From assembly GCA_963680875.1 (NCBI GenBank), contig OY804579.1, positions 49,440,536 through 49,504,535 on the forward strand: a stretch of 64,000 nucleotides of DNA. Direction: 5' to 3'. Both the position numbers and the translations under genes were made by a program. Shown piece after piece: positions 1 to 11,605 of the stretch. How positions within the stretch are numbered: the first letter of the stretch is position 1; each line of letters opens with the position of its first letter. The notes below the pieces were generated by a model. The model did no database searches, was not told where the DNA came from, and saw only the letters and a list, made by a program, of their open reading frames with translations. The stretch is from Bathymodiolus brooksi. Its lineage: Eukaryota > Mollusca > Bivalvia > Mytilida > Modiolidae.

Positions 1-813
1 TGCTGTAAAAAATGTTGTACAATTCGGGATCTATATGGCCTAGCGTTGTCGTCCATGAACATTGGCCTGTCAGTCAACGCATGATTGTCGAAATGGGGGA
101 CTACGCGTGGGGCGAGCACATTGTCACGGTATTTTTGGCCTGTCAGATTACCATCAAGAACGTACAAGTCCAACTTACAGTCAAAGGAAAAACAACCCCA
201 GACAGTTACACCCCACCCCCAAAAGCAGTTGTGCCCAAAATGTGGTTGTCCTGAAATGAAGTGTTTCGTTGGCGCCAAACCCTTGCACGACCGTCGGTAG
301 GGCGTAACAAAAACGACTTTCATCAGACCAGTGGACCCGTCTCCATGTGCGAATAGTCCACCCCAAATGATCATGTGACCAGTCAAATCGAGCATGGCGA
401 TGACGTAATGTCAACTGTGGACGTTTTATGGGTCGTCGTGCTCGCATTCCCTGATGGTGGAGGCGTCTGATTACAGTGCGTGTGCTAATGTGGCCTCCAA
501 ACGCTAAATTACCATGAAGTGCATCAGCTGTACTGAACGGCTGTTGCCGCGCCCGTTTGGATATGAGCCGGTCCTCTCTCGGCGTCGTTTTGCGAGGTCT
601 ACCTGCACGTGAACGGTCAGTAACATTCCCCGTTTGACGAAAACGGTGCATCAGTCGTACACTGATGGAATGGTTAACCCTGAAGTGGTTTGCTACCCTT
701 CTATGGCTAAAACTACCGTTATGCATGCCAACAGCTTGCCACCTTTCTGGTATGGTTAATTTTCGCCGCACCATACCAAACCAATAGAAAATGAAACTTA
801 AAACTCTACACAA
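1..813 (-). pseudogene. Tc1-like transposase, frameshifted and truncated
   Basis: A DDE transposase that cuts and pastes its own element. From 813 downwards the minus strand encodes a paired-type helix-turn-helix region (VANHFRVNHSISVRLMHRFR, then GNVTDRSRAGRPRKTTPRED), a second basic region, and the first catalytic Asp in VHWSDESRF. The open frame stops at 181. A one-base frame change in the G-rich run near 200-225 restores the expected continuation: TVWGCFS, then NLTGQKYRDNVLAP, and the second catalytic Asp in FMDDNARPYRSRIVQHFLQ, which runs off the window at base 1. The third acidic residue lies outside. Known: Tc1 transposases are about 340 residues with a DD34E triad. Inferred: the copy is inactive. 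Confidence 0.88.
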
Positions 814-1037
814 ATAAAATCAGCTTTCGTTCGCAAACACAAATGTTGAAAAGTACACCTGGCACTTTACACACCCTGTCATATACACATAAATAAAAAT
901 CGATCAATAATCTGTTTCACAGGTAAGTAAGTATGTGTATACAGGTAACGAAAACAGCAAACCGATTTGAAATAAGTTCATTATTAGAAAAGATATTATT
1001 GAAACAAATCAGGTGGTGCTTAACTTTTGTCGGACTG
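1..1037 (-). mobile_element. Tc1/mariner-type DNA transposon, 3' end cut by window edge
   Basis: The right end (transposase 5' side) is recognisable: read on the minus strand from 1037 it begins CAGTCCGACAAAAGTTAAGC and is preceded by TA (1038-1039), the normal Tc1 terminal sequence and target duplication. The transposase relic (1-813) lies inside. The other terminal repeat is beyond position 1. The stretch 814-1037 is the element's 5' untranslated part. Confidence 0.8.
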
Positions 1038-1139
1038 TATTTAATACTTAGTAAGCAATCGTTATTGTTTATTACAAAATTGTTAAGAAAACGATAGACA
1101 TCTTACACAATGAAACCATTTGAGCAATATGAGAAATCT

Positions 1140-1781
1140 TTTGGAAAAAAAACCCAATTCTGGTCTTTTCCGAGCCATTTGTGAAATTGATCGCAACAGT
1201 TAAGCACAATGTTTCGTCCTTGGTTATCACCGAAATCCGGTTACAACTATAAAGAGTCTCTCGACAGATTGGCAGAGGTTTTATTTCTTATGCATGCTTG
1301 GTATTAGTTGAATCGTATTACAACAGCCGTCTTTAGAGACCGAATAGAAGACCACGTTCTTCAGCCAAAATCATAACTACAGCACGAACGATTATGGACA
1401 AGCAACAATTGTGAGTCGATTAATCATGTTTTCAAAAAAGCCGTTGATTGGACGCCACAACCCATTCCCAAGCTGACAACCAAACTATTGAACGTCGTTC
1501 GTATTCGACATGTAGGTTTAAAACGATCTCTTTATGGTACCGGAAACTACGAACTCTGTGGAAGATACAAAAGACATAGTGTTTCTCATCAATGTTGGTT
1601 TTCAAAGACACTCGAGCAGCGTGAGCGCTTACTTCACAACTTGTTGAACGACCACACTCCTCTAGTCACAGCCGTCAAATCTACATGTTCAGATTTCGAA
1701 GTTTCGAAACCCAAGAAACTTGCCAAGAAACCTCACCAGAACAAACGACCTCGAACCAATGGTACACAGCCAATATATTAG
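1140..1781 (+). pseudogene. Degenerate transposase-like ORF (Mutator-like suspected)
   Basis: The intact part is about 1411-1781, opening with CESINHVFKKAVDWTPQPIP and ending in a Lys/Pro-rich tail (SKPKKLAKKPHQNKRP) before TAA. The 'N-CES-NH-K' start after LWTSNN, then GTGNYELCGRYKRHS and WFSKTLEQRERLL, resemble the C-terminal third of uncharacterised transposase-like proteins that are multicopy in molluscs and have a MULE-like fold. Upstream, coding-like pieces (GLFRAICEIDRNS near 1157; DRLAEVLFLMHAWY near 1262) are broken by stops and frame changes. Family assignment is from memory of the pattern. The decay is visible in the sequence. Confidence 0.42.
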
Positions 1782-3436
1782 AACTTTCTTTTTCCATCCT
1801 TCAACTCATTATGTTTTTAGAACTATAACTGAATTAATTGGAATATTGTATATTGTGTTTTTCTTCTGTCATATTATTTTAAATACGCATTCAACAAGTA
1901 ATAAGTTCATGTACTTTGAAAAAATGTGCAGACAAATGATCATTTCTTCTTTGATAATTCTATTTTTATAAACTATGTACTTTAAAAAGAAATATATAAT
2001 TTACCATAGTATGTAATTTTTATCTAAAAATAATTCTTATTGCATGTACTTTTTAAAATAATATTAAGTTGCATAGAATTTACGCAAAAAAAATCTCTCC
2101 TTAAAGACCAAACCCAGACCAAACCATTGTTTTCTGAACGTATTCATATTTTTAAACTTTGTGATTTTAATACTAAGTACGTACGCACAAAACATTTTTC
2201 ATCTTTTTCATGCATATAACTATTTATTATGTATTCCTGTTTTTGTTATGAATAATTTATTTATTAAATAAACAAGTGTGGACACAGAAATGTGCTGTCC
2301 AAAAGGCAAGTGTGGATGTCAATATTTCATATTATTAACTTAAAAAAAAATCTTTCATGGACACAGGGGTCCTGGATTTTTTTAATAAAAAACTAATCCT
2401 GGATTATTATTTTTGCTTAAAGTCCGGTCCTGTGTTTTTATTTCAAATTTTCATCATAGCCCCCCTCCCCCTCCCAAAAGGGATATGAAATTGTATCATT
2501 AATAATAAATTAATAAATAATAAATTCAGATTTTCTATTTAAAATAAATCTCATTTACAAAACCACTGATATTTGTTCAATTTTTAACGCTGATTTAAGC
2601 TTTAGTCGCAACAAATTTTTATTTTTCTCTTTAAACTGTCGAAACATAACATTTATTTAACTGTAAAATTCACAAATAAAATCCCCCCTCCCCCTTTTTC
2701 CCTTTTTTCTTGTTTAAATCAATGATCAACAATATTCCAGAATCAAACAAATGAATAAATATAACATAGATTTCTTTTACATGCATCTTTTTACCATGCG
2801 GAGTTAGTGTGTTTTAAATCGGTCATCCAATCAGGACGCTCATTATTCTTGTCCAAGATAAAAATACATCGCTAAAATTACCTGTGGGTGTTTCCCCACT
2901 TCAACTCGTAAATTTACATAGAAATCGGAGATATTTCGTCATAAAACTTCACACATGGTTTTGTCTATCATATTTCGTGAAGACAAACATAAAATGTTAT
3001 TGCATTTATCAATATTTTATGAGTATCAACAGTTTTGTCAACACCGTATCTGTTTCTCAATACAGCCGCCCGATTACAATGACCCGTGACCCACTTTAGC
3101 ACGTTCGACCAGTTTTTTCTTAATAATGTTGTTTAAATATATAAAAATCAATTTTATGGTGTATTTTGTTTGGCCAAAAAACGATAGTAATTTGTTTATT
3201 GGATTTTCATGCATGATCAATCAGTCATCCGGTTGTGTAATAGGCTATAAGGGATATAAGAAAATCCTTCATAACTCCTAAATCGTTCAAGTTATCTGCA
3301 CAAAACTTTGACAGTTCCATAACTATAATGTACTGAAGTCAGATACATGTTCTGTGTCAAACTAAAATAACCGCATCATATCCTGGGTGCACTTTGGAGG
3401 TCCTGAGTGCACTCAGGAGTCCTGAGTGGTGTTTAG
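1782..3436. other. AT-rich non-coding DNA
   Basis: No coding segment or repeat family was recognised. It has several poly-A/T runs and C-rich patches (2461-2477, 2684-2698). It may be intron or flank upstream of the vWA exon at 3437. The first half of that vWA domain must be encoded further upstream but I could not find it here. Confidence 0.4.
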
Positions 3437-3688
3437 ACGTACCCCGTTCGGATGTGAGTGACGTTTTAATTATGTTGATAGCAGATGTGGGTACCATAGG
3501 ATCTGATGATTCAGCACAGACACTGAAAGATAATGGAGTGTTCTTGATGGCGGCGGAAGAATATTCTGTATTTAGCACATCTCTGATTCAATCAATAGCT
3601 GACGTTTATGAAACTTTCTCTACGCCTGTTGAAAATAAACTATCAGATGCATTAACCGCTATTACGACAGGACTCCCTTGTAATTATT
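3437..3688 (+). CDS. Exon: C-terminal half of a vWA domain
   Basis: The acceptor is GTGTTTAG before 3437 and the donor is GTAAGT at 3689. The exon is 252 bp, phase 1 at both ends and fully open. It encodes DVSDVLIMLIADVGTIGSDD, then AQTLKDNGVFLMA, SLIQSIAD and LSDALTAITTGLPC. This matches the later beta strands and helices of vWA domains (VLI...TDG...A..LK..GV...A...L..IA). The usual TDG is replaced here by IADVG. The MIDAS-bearing first half (DxSxS) is not seen in this window. Confidence 0.68.
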
Positions 3689-3984
3689 GTAAGTATCTGT
3701 TGCTTCATTCGTTTTAAGTTAAATAAAACCACAACTTTAATGTGATGGGCAAGGATTTCTCAGGTAGTTTTACATCCAACTACCATACGATCACGACGTA
3801 CCCTGGAAATTAAGGTACACAAACTGTATCGTGATTATAGTGAAATAAATATAACAGTTTTCATTAAAATTTTGTTTCATATACATGTATTTCTCAATAG
3901 GTAGGGGTCGTCGTGGTAGTGATCGTGTGCTAGTTGGTTTTCCAACCATATATCATATATGCAATCAGTGCCTATCAGTGCAGA

Positions 3985-4095
3985 TCAGTGGTTTTCTCCG
4001 GTTCCCTCCACCAATAAAAAAAAACCAAAGAAAAACGACCGCCATGATATAGCTGAAATATTATTGAAAGTGGCGTTAACCACGATAACTCTAAT
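3985..4095 (+). mobile_element. SINE 3' part
   Basis: It has the SINE tail pattern GGTTTTCTCCGG, CCTCCACCA, then CCATGATATAGCTGAAATAT and TGAAAGTGGCGTTAACCAC. The tRNA-like head is absent and the centre is interrupted by A-rich sequence. It lies in the first intron of the vWA gene. Confidence 0.7.
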
Positions 4096-4446
4096 CCTAA
4101 CCCCCACATTAGTATACGTTGGGCATAAGACACAGATCGGAGACAAAACAAAAAAAAACACAAAAAAAACCAACAACTGTAGAGATAAGTATAAATCCAG
4201 GATTATGATACATATCTGCCATTTATTATAAAACTTCTGTTCACCAAATTTCTGCCATTAGAATAACGTTGTAAACAAGTGAGGGCTGGACATACGGAGC
4301 AACCTCGTTTAAATTTCTAGTGTACAGGAGTAGACAAAAATTACATGATAGAATTCAATTATTTCGCAACTATTACAAATTTCTTGATAACAAAGAATAT
4401 CTGTCACCACACTAGATTGTCAGAATAGGGATTTTATATTTGATTG

Positions 4447-4618
4447 ATTGCTATATTGTGTTTAACGTCACTTTCAGCAATATTTCAGCTATATCATGGC
4501 GACCAGTTGTAGTGGTGGAGGAAGCCGAAATACCCGGAGAAAACCAACGACCATGGGCAAGCAACTGGTAAGCTTTATCACTAAGTGACTGCGAATCGAG
4601 TGCACCCTTTTTTGTAGG
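4447..4618 (-). mobile_element. SINE body and tail, head missing
   Basis: Reverse-strand copy of the same SINE: tail GTGTTTAACGTCACTTTCAG (plus-strand reading), the shared ATATCATGGCGACCAGTT block, and the central TGGGCAAGCAACTGGTAAGC, ending at the AAAAAAGGGTGCACTCGA block. The tRNA-derived head seen in the 32337 copy is missing. Confidence 0.78.
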
Positions 4619-4719
4619 GATTTTATATTCCAAACATAACCCACTTATGGAACTATAAAAACACATTAACATTTCACGGTCTCGGAGTTCAATATACCTG
4701 TCATATAACCTTTTTTCAG

Positions 4720-4788
4720 TTTGTGCGACTTCTTTCTTTGTATACGACTCAACAGAGAACCTTGGAATAGGGACAGATTTAAGTTCTG
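4720..4788 (+). CDS. Exon: linker of the vWA gene
   Basis: It follows a strong acceptor (TATAACCTTTTTTCAG) and ends at GTTAGT. It is 69 bp and phase 1-1, so it joins in frame with the vWA exon. Encoded residues: CATSFFVYDSTENLGIGTDL then SSG. It is short and identified only by splice signals, phase and the coding-like composition. Confidence 0.5.
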
Positions 4789-5240
4789 GTTAGTAAGATG
4801 TTCATTATGTTTGTTGGATAGCGCTATATTTAATCAAGTGTCTTTTATTAACCTCACATTAAGAATAAATTCAAATACATATGTCATAGAGGAAGTATTC
4901 CTTTATAGCTAAATAAATGATAAACACACATATCATGTATGCATATTTATTACATGACCGCATCATTTGACTAAGAGGAAAGGCTTTGGCCCATATCACT
5001 ATTTAAACCCCGCCACTTTTCATTGAAGTGTTGTACCAAGTCAGGAAAGCGAACGGTCACGTACATTTTGTATATATATGTGTGCTAGGGGCATCGATTT
5101 TGCTTTGTTTCCATGATTATCTGTATGATTTTGGAATCGTTCTGACAGAGTGTTAATGCATGTTTTTCCATTGTTATTAAGTATTGCCTGTTTGTTGTAC
5201 CCGTCCATCAAATGTTCATTTCCACTACTTATTTATGCAG

Positions 5241-5395
5241 GATAACTTTTTCTTTTGACGGACACTCCATTTCAAGTTACATGTTGTGGTGTCGCCTCAG
5301 CTTGGGAGTTTTATGCTGTCAATACAGGAACAGTACAGCTGATGGTATTCAGACCAACCACAGAGAATAAATACCTACAACAATCATAGTTCCTG
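5241..5395 (+). pseudogene. Exon: VTCCG-WEFYA module, with stop and 1-base deletion
   Basis: The acceptor is TTATGCAG and the donor GTAATT. The frame set by the previous exon meets TAA at once (bases 5243-5245). After it the same frame reads LFLLTDTPFQVTCCGVASAW then EFYAVNTGTVQLMVFRPT. The frame is lost near 5370-5385, after which a one-base shift gives TTIIVPG up to the donor. A length of 155 bp, against 156 for a phase 1-1 exon, fits one missing base. Confidence 0.6.
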
Positions 5396-5438
5396 GTAAT
5401 TATGTTAACGATATGAATATTTCCTGTTAATTTTATAC

Positions 5439-5586
5439 AAATATATCCTGTTAGTGAGGGTTATTTGCGAAAAATACCGGTTGAGAGGAGAGGCAAATAT
5501 CCCGAGCCGCTTTAGCGGCGAGGAACATTTGACTGTCCTCGAAACCGGTATTTTTCGCAAATAACCCTCACTAACAGGATATATTT
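5439..5586. repeat. 148-bp near-perfect palindrome
   Basis: The outer arms 5439-5482 and 5543-5586 are exact inverted copies (AAATATATCCTGTTAGTGAG start of the left arm). The inner part is imperfect and centres exactly on GCCGCTTTAGCGGC (5506-5519). As single-stranded RNA or DNA it would fold into one long hairpin. There is no coding content. It could be a small foldback/MITE-type element. Confidence 0.85.
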
Positions 5587-5733
5587 ATTTAATTCCGCCG
5601 AATATTTAACAGCAAGTAAAACAGTAGCATACAAGCAGATTCAGAACTGCAGACCACCTCGATCATTTGATTTTCAACTGAGACTTAAAATCAATCTACG
5701 AAAACAGGAAAAATCTTTTCAAAGAAGTGACTA

Positions 5734-7105
5734 CAGTGCCATGCCATATATATTTTCCCAAAATGGCTGACGTTAAGTCTGTCAGCATACAATGACATCA
5801 TAATTGTTCATAATTGACCTAGTAACAGTATCAGTAATTGTGCAAACATTTTCCTGGATCATTTTGAGGTGTATTAATTTCACCAGACACTGTAAATAAG
5901 GTGAAATGGGCTGAAATTTGTGGGAGCACAGCGTTTATGAAAATGGTGCGAGACGGGAAGGAGTTGTCTACTGACCTGAAAGAAACTATCATGGGGCTTG
6001 ATCAAGAAGGATATAGTGCTTGTAAGATTGCGGAATTCTTGTCTTTAAACCGGAGAACAGTTTCTTACATCATAAAACGTTACCGGGAACGAGGTACTGT
6101 AGAAAATCTTCCGAGAAGCGGCCGGAAAAAGAAGACGAATGTCAGGACTGATCGTCTGCTACTTCGCATGGTTAAAACCAACAGGAGACAGACCCTAGGA
6201 GACCTTACCTCTAAATTTAATAATAGCACACCTTACAAACTTTCACAAAGAACAGTCCAGAGGCGTTTACACGATGCCGGATTCAAAAGGAGAAGACTTG
6301 CGAAGTCTATTACGATTCGAGGTGTCAACCAAGGTAAGAGGAGAGCGTTTTGCAGATCAAAATATCACTGGAATGTAAGGGAACATTGGTCAAAAATCAT
6401 TTTTTCAGATGAAACGCAAGTTGTTATTGGAAAAAACAAGAAAATATATGTGTGGCGTCGCTCACATGAAACTTTTATACCTCAATGTTTAGGGCAGTAT
6501 GGTGATCAAGATCGTCAGTCGGCTGTGTCTGTGTTGTTTTGGGGCTGCATTACTTACAAAGGTGTTGGAAAACTTGTACCAGTAGAAGGAAATATGAATT
6601 CCGAGAAGTATATAAATGTGCTGGATGAATTTTTATGGCCAGTTGTTACTGAACATTTTCCTACGGTCCGTTGGACACTACAGGAGGACAACGCGCCATG
6701 TCATGTCTCCGTACGGACCACCCAGTGGAAAAGAGACAACCACATTCCCACTCTTCCTTGGCCACCGCAGAGCCCTGACCTCAATATCATAGAAAATGTT
6801 TGGCGGACACTTAAAATTCAACTCGAGAGGAGGGTAAATGATATCAAAACTAAACAAGATTTGAAAGATGCTGTTCAGGATATTTGGTATAAACTTCCAC
6901 TGCACTATATATACAGAGTCTATTTCAAAGTATTCCAACCCGATTGAGAGCCGTTATGAGGGGAAAGGGACAAATAACTAAATACTGAAAGATGAGGTAT
7001 GTACCTTTTTCATTTACATTGCAATAGCCCGGTCAATTAGTTGATACTTTTACTGATAAGTAATTGACGTCGCCATTTTGGGAAAATATATATGGCACGG
7101 AAGTG
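5734..7105 (+). mobile_element. Complete Tc1-type transposon with TIRs and TA duplication
   Basis: The left end CAGTGCCATGCCATATATAT (from 5734) and the right end, read inward from 7105 on the minus strand as CACTTCCGTGCCATATATAT, share TTTTCCCAAAATGGC and GACGT beyond it, giving inverted repeats of about 55 bp. Both ends are flanked by TA (5732-5733 and 7106-7107). Length is 1372 bp with one transposase inside. It is inserted in an intron of the vWA gene. Confidence 0.9.
5937..6988 (+). pseudogene. Tc1 transposase (DD34E), single late frameshift
   Basis: Starting at ATG 5937 (MKMVRDGKELSTDL), it has a helix-turn-helix YSACKIAEFLSLNRRTVSYI, the linker GTVENLPRSGRKKKT, a second DNA-binding half (LSQRTVQRRLHDAGFKRRR), and the catalytic acids D in IIFSDETQ, D in QEDNAPCH and E in NIIENVW, with 34 residues between the last two. 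The frame is open to about 6928. A one-base loss near TTTCAAAGTATT moves it, and the other frame gives the normal family ending SIPTRLRAVMRGKGQITKY before TGA at 6986. Everything except the last 20 or so residues is intact, so the copy is young. Whether the altered tail abolishes activity is unknown. Confidence 0.93.
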
Positions 7106-7312
7106 TAGTGTATAAATTCTGGAACAAATTCAAAAATAAAAATAAATCACGATTTTGCTTTAACATACAACACGCTAAAAAAAATAATGCAAATGAATTT
7201 GAAATAGCATATATTCATTTCAACGATTTCAAACATAACGGCTGGCACTCGTCATTTTCTTTACTTTAGCGTTGGTTGAAAGAAGAAACCCGAGTAATTC
7301 GAATAACATCCG

Positions 7313-7631
7313 TGACGTCATAAACCATTTAAAGAAGGGATTTCGTCTCGAGCGGGATATTTTCCTATAGTACCGCGATATTTTTAGGCAAATATCCCGG
7401 CAATGGTGGAAAAGCTGTAAAAACGAAAAATTGGTAAAAAATACCCCTTTCATCAACCAATCAGAAGACAACATTCTGATATAAGGTGGAATTATCAGTT
7501 AAAACCAAATTATTAATAAACAATGTCGGACAACAACTAGTATCCTACCGTGACATCTGCTCGGACATGCAATAAAGTCAGTCACTTGTTTTGATTTACA
7601 ATTCTCGCGCAGCACGAGACCAATGACGTCA
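7313..7631. promoter_or_regulatory. Two perfect CRE octamers
   Basis: TGACGTCA occurs at 7313-7320 and 7624-7631. This is the palindromic CREB/ATF binding site. Two perfect copies within about 310 bp are more than expected by chance in AT-rich DNA, but no promoter or transcript start is visible next to them. Confidence 0.22.
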
Positions 7632-8821
7632 TTCTGTATGTTCATGGCGTACATAAACACAGAGGGAATTCTTTTCAACGTCAAAATTACAAAATGAGAT
7701 TAAAACAGAGAAGTTTGAATTGAATAAATTCCATGCAAGTAAAAAAGATCCTTTTTACTAATGTCTTTTTTTCCTGATCATTATGCTTGTTAAATATGTT
7801 TCCATCGATGGCAGAGCTGTCGAAAATCGTCGGACCTATCGGACCGTCGGACAAAATATTGACTAGGTCCGATTTAAACTACTTCGCGTCAGACCCGATG
7901 TCCGGAGCAATTTTTCGGTAACTTGGAACCGACAAAACGCTTGAAGATGACCGGCATCATTACTTAATTTCTCTTCTCAAACTTGTCGTTGTTTGCAATC
8001 TTCAATCTCCGATTTTTGTTTATTTTTGTCTATACCATCGGATGGTATTCTCCAAGCATTTTTATCTTTCCGGTTTATTGACATAATCGTCATCACAGTT
8101 CATGACCGTTTCTGGAATGTAGGCCAAGTAAATTGTATTTTAAAATACTTTGAAAATATGATGATTGATCATTCACATTCCACCATTTTCTAGAAAATGG
8201 CCGATTTTACCGGGAAAATACATGCAAGTGCTCTCCATTAGTCACAAAATGGCAGATTATTTTGCATTTCCACTGCTGCTTTAATAACAAATATACCCCT
8301 TACTTCTTGGGGTAATGAAATGAAATTCACAGAGAAGATAGAAAAAGAATTAATTTACAGCAATAATCAAAATTTATAGCATAAATTGAACAGAGAATTA
8401 AATTAAACCAGACAGAAAAATGAAATTATCTGTGTAAAAAAAAACCTGTCATTATTACAAATAGCATCAACAAAACTGTATTGTTACCACTCTGTGATAA
8501 TAAATGTGATTAAAATAAATTGAAATCAGTCATTAATTATTTTACAAAAATATGGCAGAATGTAGTCAGTCTAATAGATTGTATTGACAAAAACAAAAAC
8601 ACCAAATTCACTGGATTAAATACTTTATTATATGGTAAGCAAGTTTAATATTTGCATAAAATAATTAATTTTTAATACTTCAATTTCAAACTATTTAAAA
8701 AAAACATCCTTTGAAATTTTTCAGACAAAACAATTACACTGAAAAAGCTAAAATACTGTACTTTCTTAATCTGGTTTACTTTTTAAGTTTGTTTGGCCTA
8801 TGACAAAATCAGGTGCTTTAT

Positions 8822-8850
8822 TGACCTTTGACCGACTTCATGTGACGTAA
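8822..8850. promoter_or_regulatory. DR1 nuclear-receptor-like site next to a CRE-like site
   Basis: TGACCTTTGACC (8822-8833) matches the direct-repeat-1 element bound by HNF4/RXR-type receptors. TGACGTAA follows at 8843. This is sequence match only. Confidence 0.2.
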
Positions 8851-9599
8851 TAGGACGCCATTTGGAAAAAGGGTAGTAAACAAATATGGGTTAGTGTGTT
8901 ATTATTATCGATCTTTTTTCCATGGAACTTTACACATGTGAGCAAGAATAGACGAGGAACATAATTAAAAAGAAAAAAATGTTTACTTTTCAAACATGAA
9001 AAAAATAATCAAACATTATCCAATGACTGACTGACTTATTGTCAGACGAAGATATATTATGTGTCATATCGCTTAATGAAACTGGAAAATTTGCTATAAA
9101 TGCATGAACAAGAAATAGATATAAGGGCTGTTTCATAAAAAATGGCTCCAACATGTGAAAAAAATGTCCAAATTAAACTCACTCCTAAAAACTTTCTGCT
9201 GATAATTTTCAATGTTGTATACATTGAAGTAAATATAACAAGAAAGAAACTATGAACAGATAAGCAATGAATTTTTAAGAACCTTTTATTGAACACAAAT
9301 TGGCATAAAAACCATGTAAAACACATACTTATTCATTATCAGTTAAACAATCTTTAGTCTCAATTATTTTGTATAATGGTTTCTCAAACAGTGCAACTGA
9401 TATAAATGACTTTTTGTGCAAAATATTGGGTTATTGGTAGTTGTAGTTTTTCTTAAAAGCTATTTTTATGAAAAATTCTCAATATTTTTGTCCAATCTAC
9501 CTGATAAAGTTTTTATTATCAAAATAATAATGAATATTTTTACTTAAGACAGCAAAATTTTCAAACTTTAAAGATAAGTAGCCATTTGTAAAAAAAAAT

Positions 9600-11600
9600 A
9601 GCATTGATTCTTTGAACCATCGCAAAATAATTGGTTGTAGAAAAAACATTTTGTCTATTTTTGTTGCACTCTTGACATTTTATAAATTTATAATAAAGAA
9701 AAAAAAGAAGAAAATATCACATTTTAAAATGCCAACATTGAACAGTGATGTTACTGTTAACTCATACAATAATTTTTACCTGTTTTCAATGAAATATTTG
9801 TACAGAAATGACAGTATTTGGAAATTTGTAGCAATTTTTTGCCATACCACTTCTTTAATACCCAGTTTTAGCAGCAATATTTTTAATTATGTACATTTGA
9901 AAATTTGTATTATACCACTCTAATATATTAGGTAAATCATAAAGAAATAATTAGAATATTTTTATAGGCTAGAAAAGGCAATTTATTATAAATTATCATT
10001 ATTTTATCAATGGTACTATTTTATCAGGATATGTTGCATTCCTGACATTATATTGCCATCAAGAAAAAGAAGAGTTATTAACTTAAAAACAATTCACAGG
10101 GGAAACAATCAGTTGGTGTTCTTTCAAGCATTAGTTTTACCAAGTTTTAATGATAATTGTTTCTTAAAGTAATATTTTTCTAGTTATTTGTAACTTGTTT
10201 ACAGCCATACTTCTCAAAAATTCCAACTTATTTTTGAAATATACTATACAAAAACATTTAAAACATGTATTAATCTAAATTAATATTGAAAAAAGTATTT
10301 TTTGGATACTTAGAAAATTAATTATATCAAATTTCAATGATTTTTAAATATTTATGTCAGGAGTTACATGGTTAACCATAAATTATCTATAAACAAATAG
10401 ATAAATGCATTTATCATAAACTTTATCAAGTCAATTAATCTCCAATAGCTATTAATGAACCTAGAAAACATATTCCCTTGTCAGAGAATGTCTCTAGTAT
10501 TAATACCTAATATATATTAAAGCATGAGACCATTTAAAATGAACAAAAATGCTTTATTACATAAAATTAAAAGCACATAAAATGCTATTGGCACTTTTAA
10601 TTTTTTCAAACATTATTCTAAACTTGACAGACTCTCATTTTATTTAAATCAACCATATAAAAAGCTATAATTTAGACAGTGTAGAAGATCACTTAAAACT
10701 AGTTGCACTCCTGACATGAATCAAATGCTTCTGTGACAGATATGTTATGTATCTCAAACAGGCAAATGGGTTTTATCTGTTCTCTTGGTAGTCTCTGTTG
10801 AAATAGAAAGACAAATGTGAATTTAGTTACATTTAAAAGAAAATATGTCTAAGAAAATATCAAATGTTGTACTCCTGACATTTGAGGGTGCTGCCTTTAA
10901 TGTGATATTCTTGGCCTTACTACTGATTTTAGTGTCTCCTTTAACTATGGTTTTGAAGCAGCAATGATGTATTAAGATTTATTTATACCCCATATCTTTG
11001 AAAACTAAAAGACAACATTTCTACAATGTAATTTAGGAAAACTTGCATAAATGTTTGTTGCACTCCTGACTAGGTACATCTTTTTTACAAAGCCATATTT
11101 TTATGCAATAATAAATGTGAAGCATGCTCTATTGCTATCTTTAAGTGTGTCAACATATCAAAGTTTGTGATGAAATAGATTTTGATAACATATTGTTTGA
11201 TTTAGCACTGTGGTAGGTTGTTGAAAATTAAGGATTGTTTAAAGTGTCACAAAAAAGGGTTGCACTCCTGACAATTTTGACATGTTTTTTGGACATATTT
11301 TTTTTGTTATTCTAGATATCTTAAAGATTCTTTTGCAGCAACAAACATCAAATCATTACAGATCTTTTGAACTATTTAGATCCAATAAAATCATAAAAAT
11401 GAGTAAACTAGACAGCTACATATGTATAGCAGTGGGAGCCATTTTTTTTAAACTGCTCATAAGCAAAAAATAAAATTATATAAAAAATGTTGAAAGTCTG
11501 TTAAATATTTTATGGACATATTTTTAGAGATGTAACTATCCTTTGATCATCTTAGCATAGTGTCAGTACACCTTAGCAATATAACTCTGCATAACTTGAT
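9600..11600. other. AT-rich tract with no gene
   Basis: Apart from the recurring CACTCCTGACA word there is nothing recognisable. Open frames here are short and A/T-driven. Confidence 0.4.
9662..11273. repeat. Scattered 15-bp word GTTGCACTCCTGACA, seven copies
   Basis: Exact or near copies occur at 9662 (CTCTTGACA), 10033 (GCATTCCTGACA), 10354-10370 (inverted, TGTCAGGAGTTACAT), 10702, 10866 (GTTGTACTCC), 11057 and 11259. The sequence between them is AT-rich and shows no shared alignment that I can see. The last four are spaced 164, 191 and 202 bp. Confidence 0.6.
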
Positions 11601-11605
11601 ATGTG

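Larger units (their letters stand above)
7108..9600. other. AT-rich intronic or intergenic DNA
   Basis: No coding exon was recognised. It contains a small hairpin at 7351-7398 (GCGGGATATTT against AAATATCCCGG, resembling the inside of the 5439 palindrome), two perfect TGACGTCA octamers, a DR1-like site at 8822, and a block rich in TCGGAC words at 7830-7880. Confidence 0.4.

Noticed and set aside
12..300. Three overlapping plus-strand ORFs at the window start
   Set aside because: Antisense to the Tc1 transposase, which accounts for the openness.
2280..2345. Short cysteine-rich reading CCPKGKCGC, metallothionein-like
   Set aside because: Only one short stretch, weak splice context, no neighbouring Cys-rich exon.
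3357..3578. 73-codon minus-strand ORF
   Set aside because: Shadow of the vWA exon, which has splice signals and a domain match on the plus strand.
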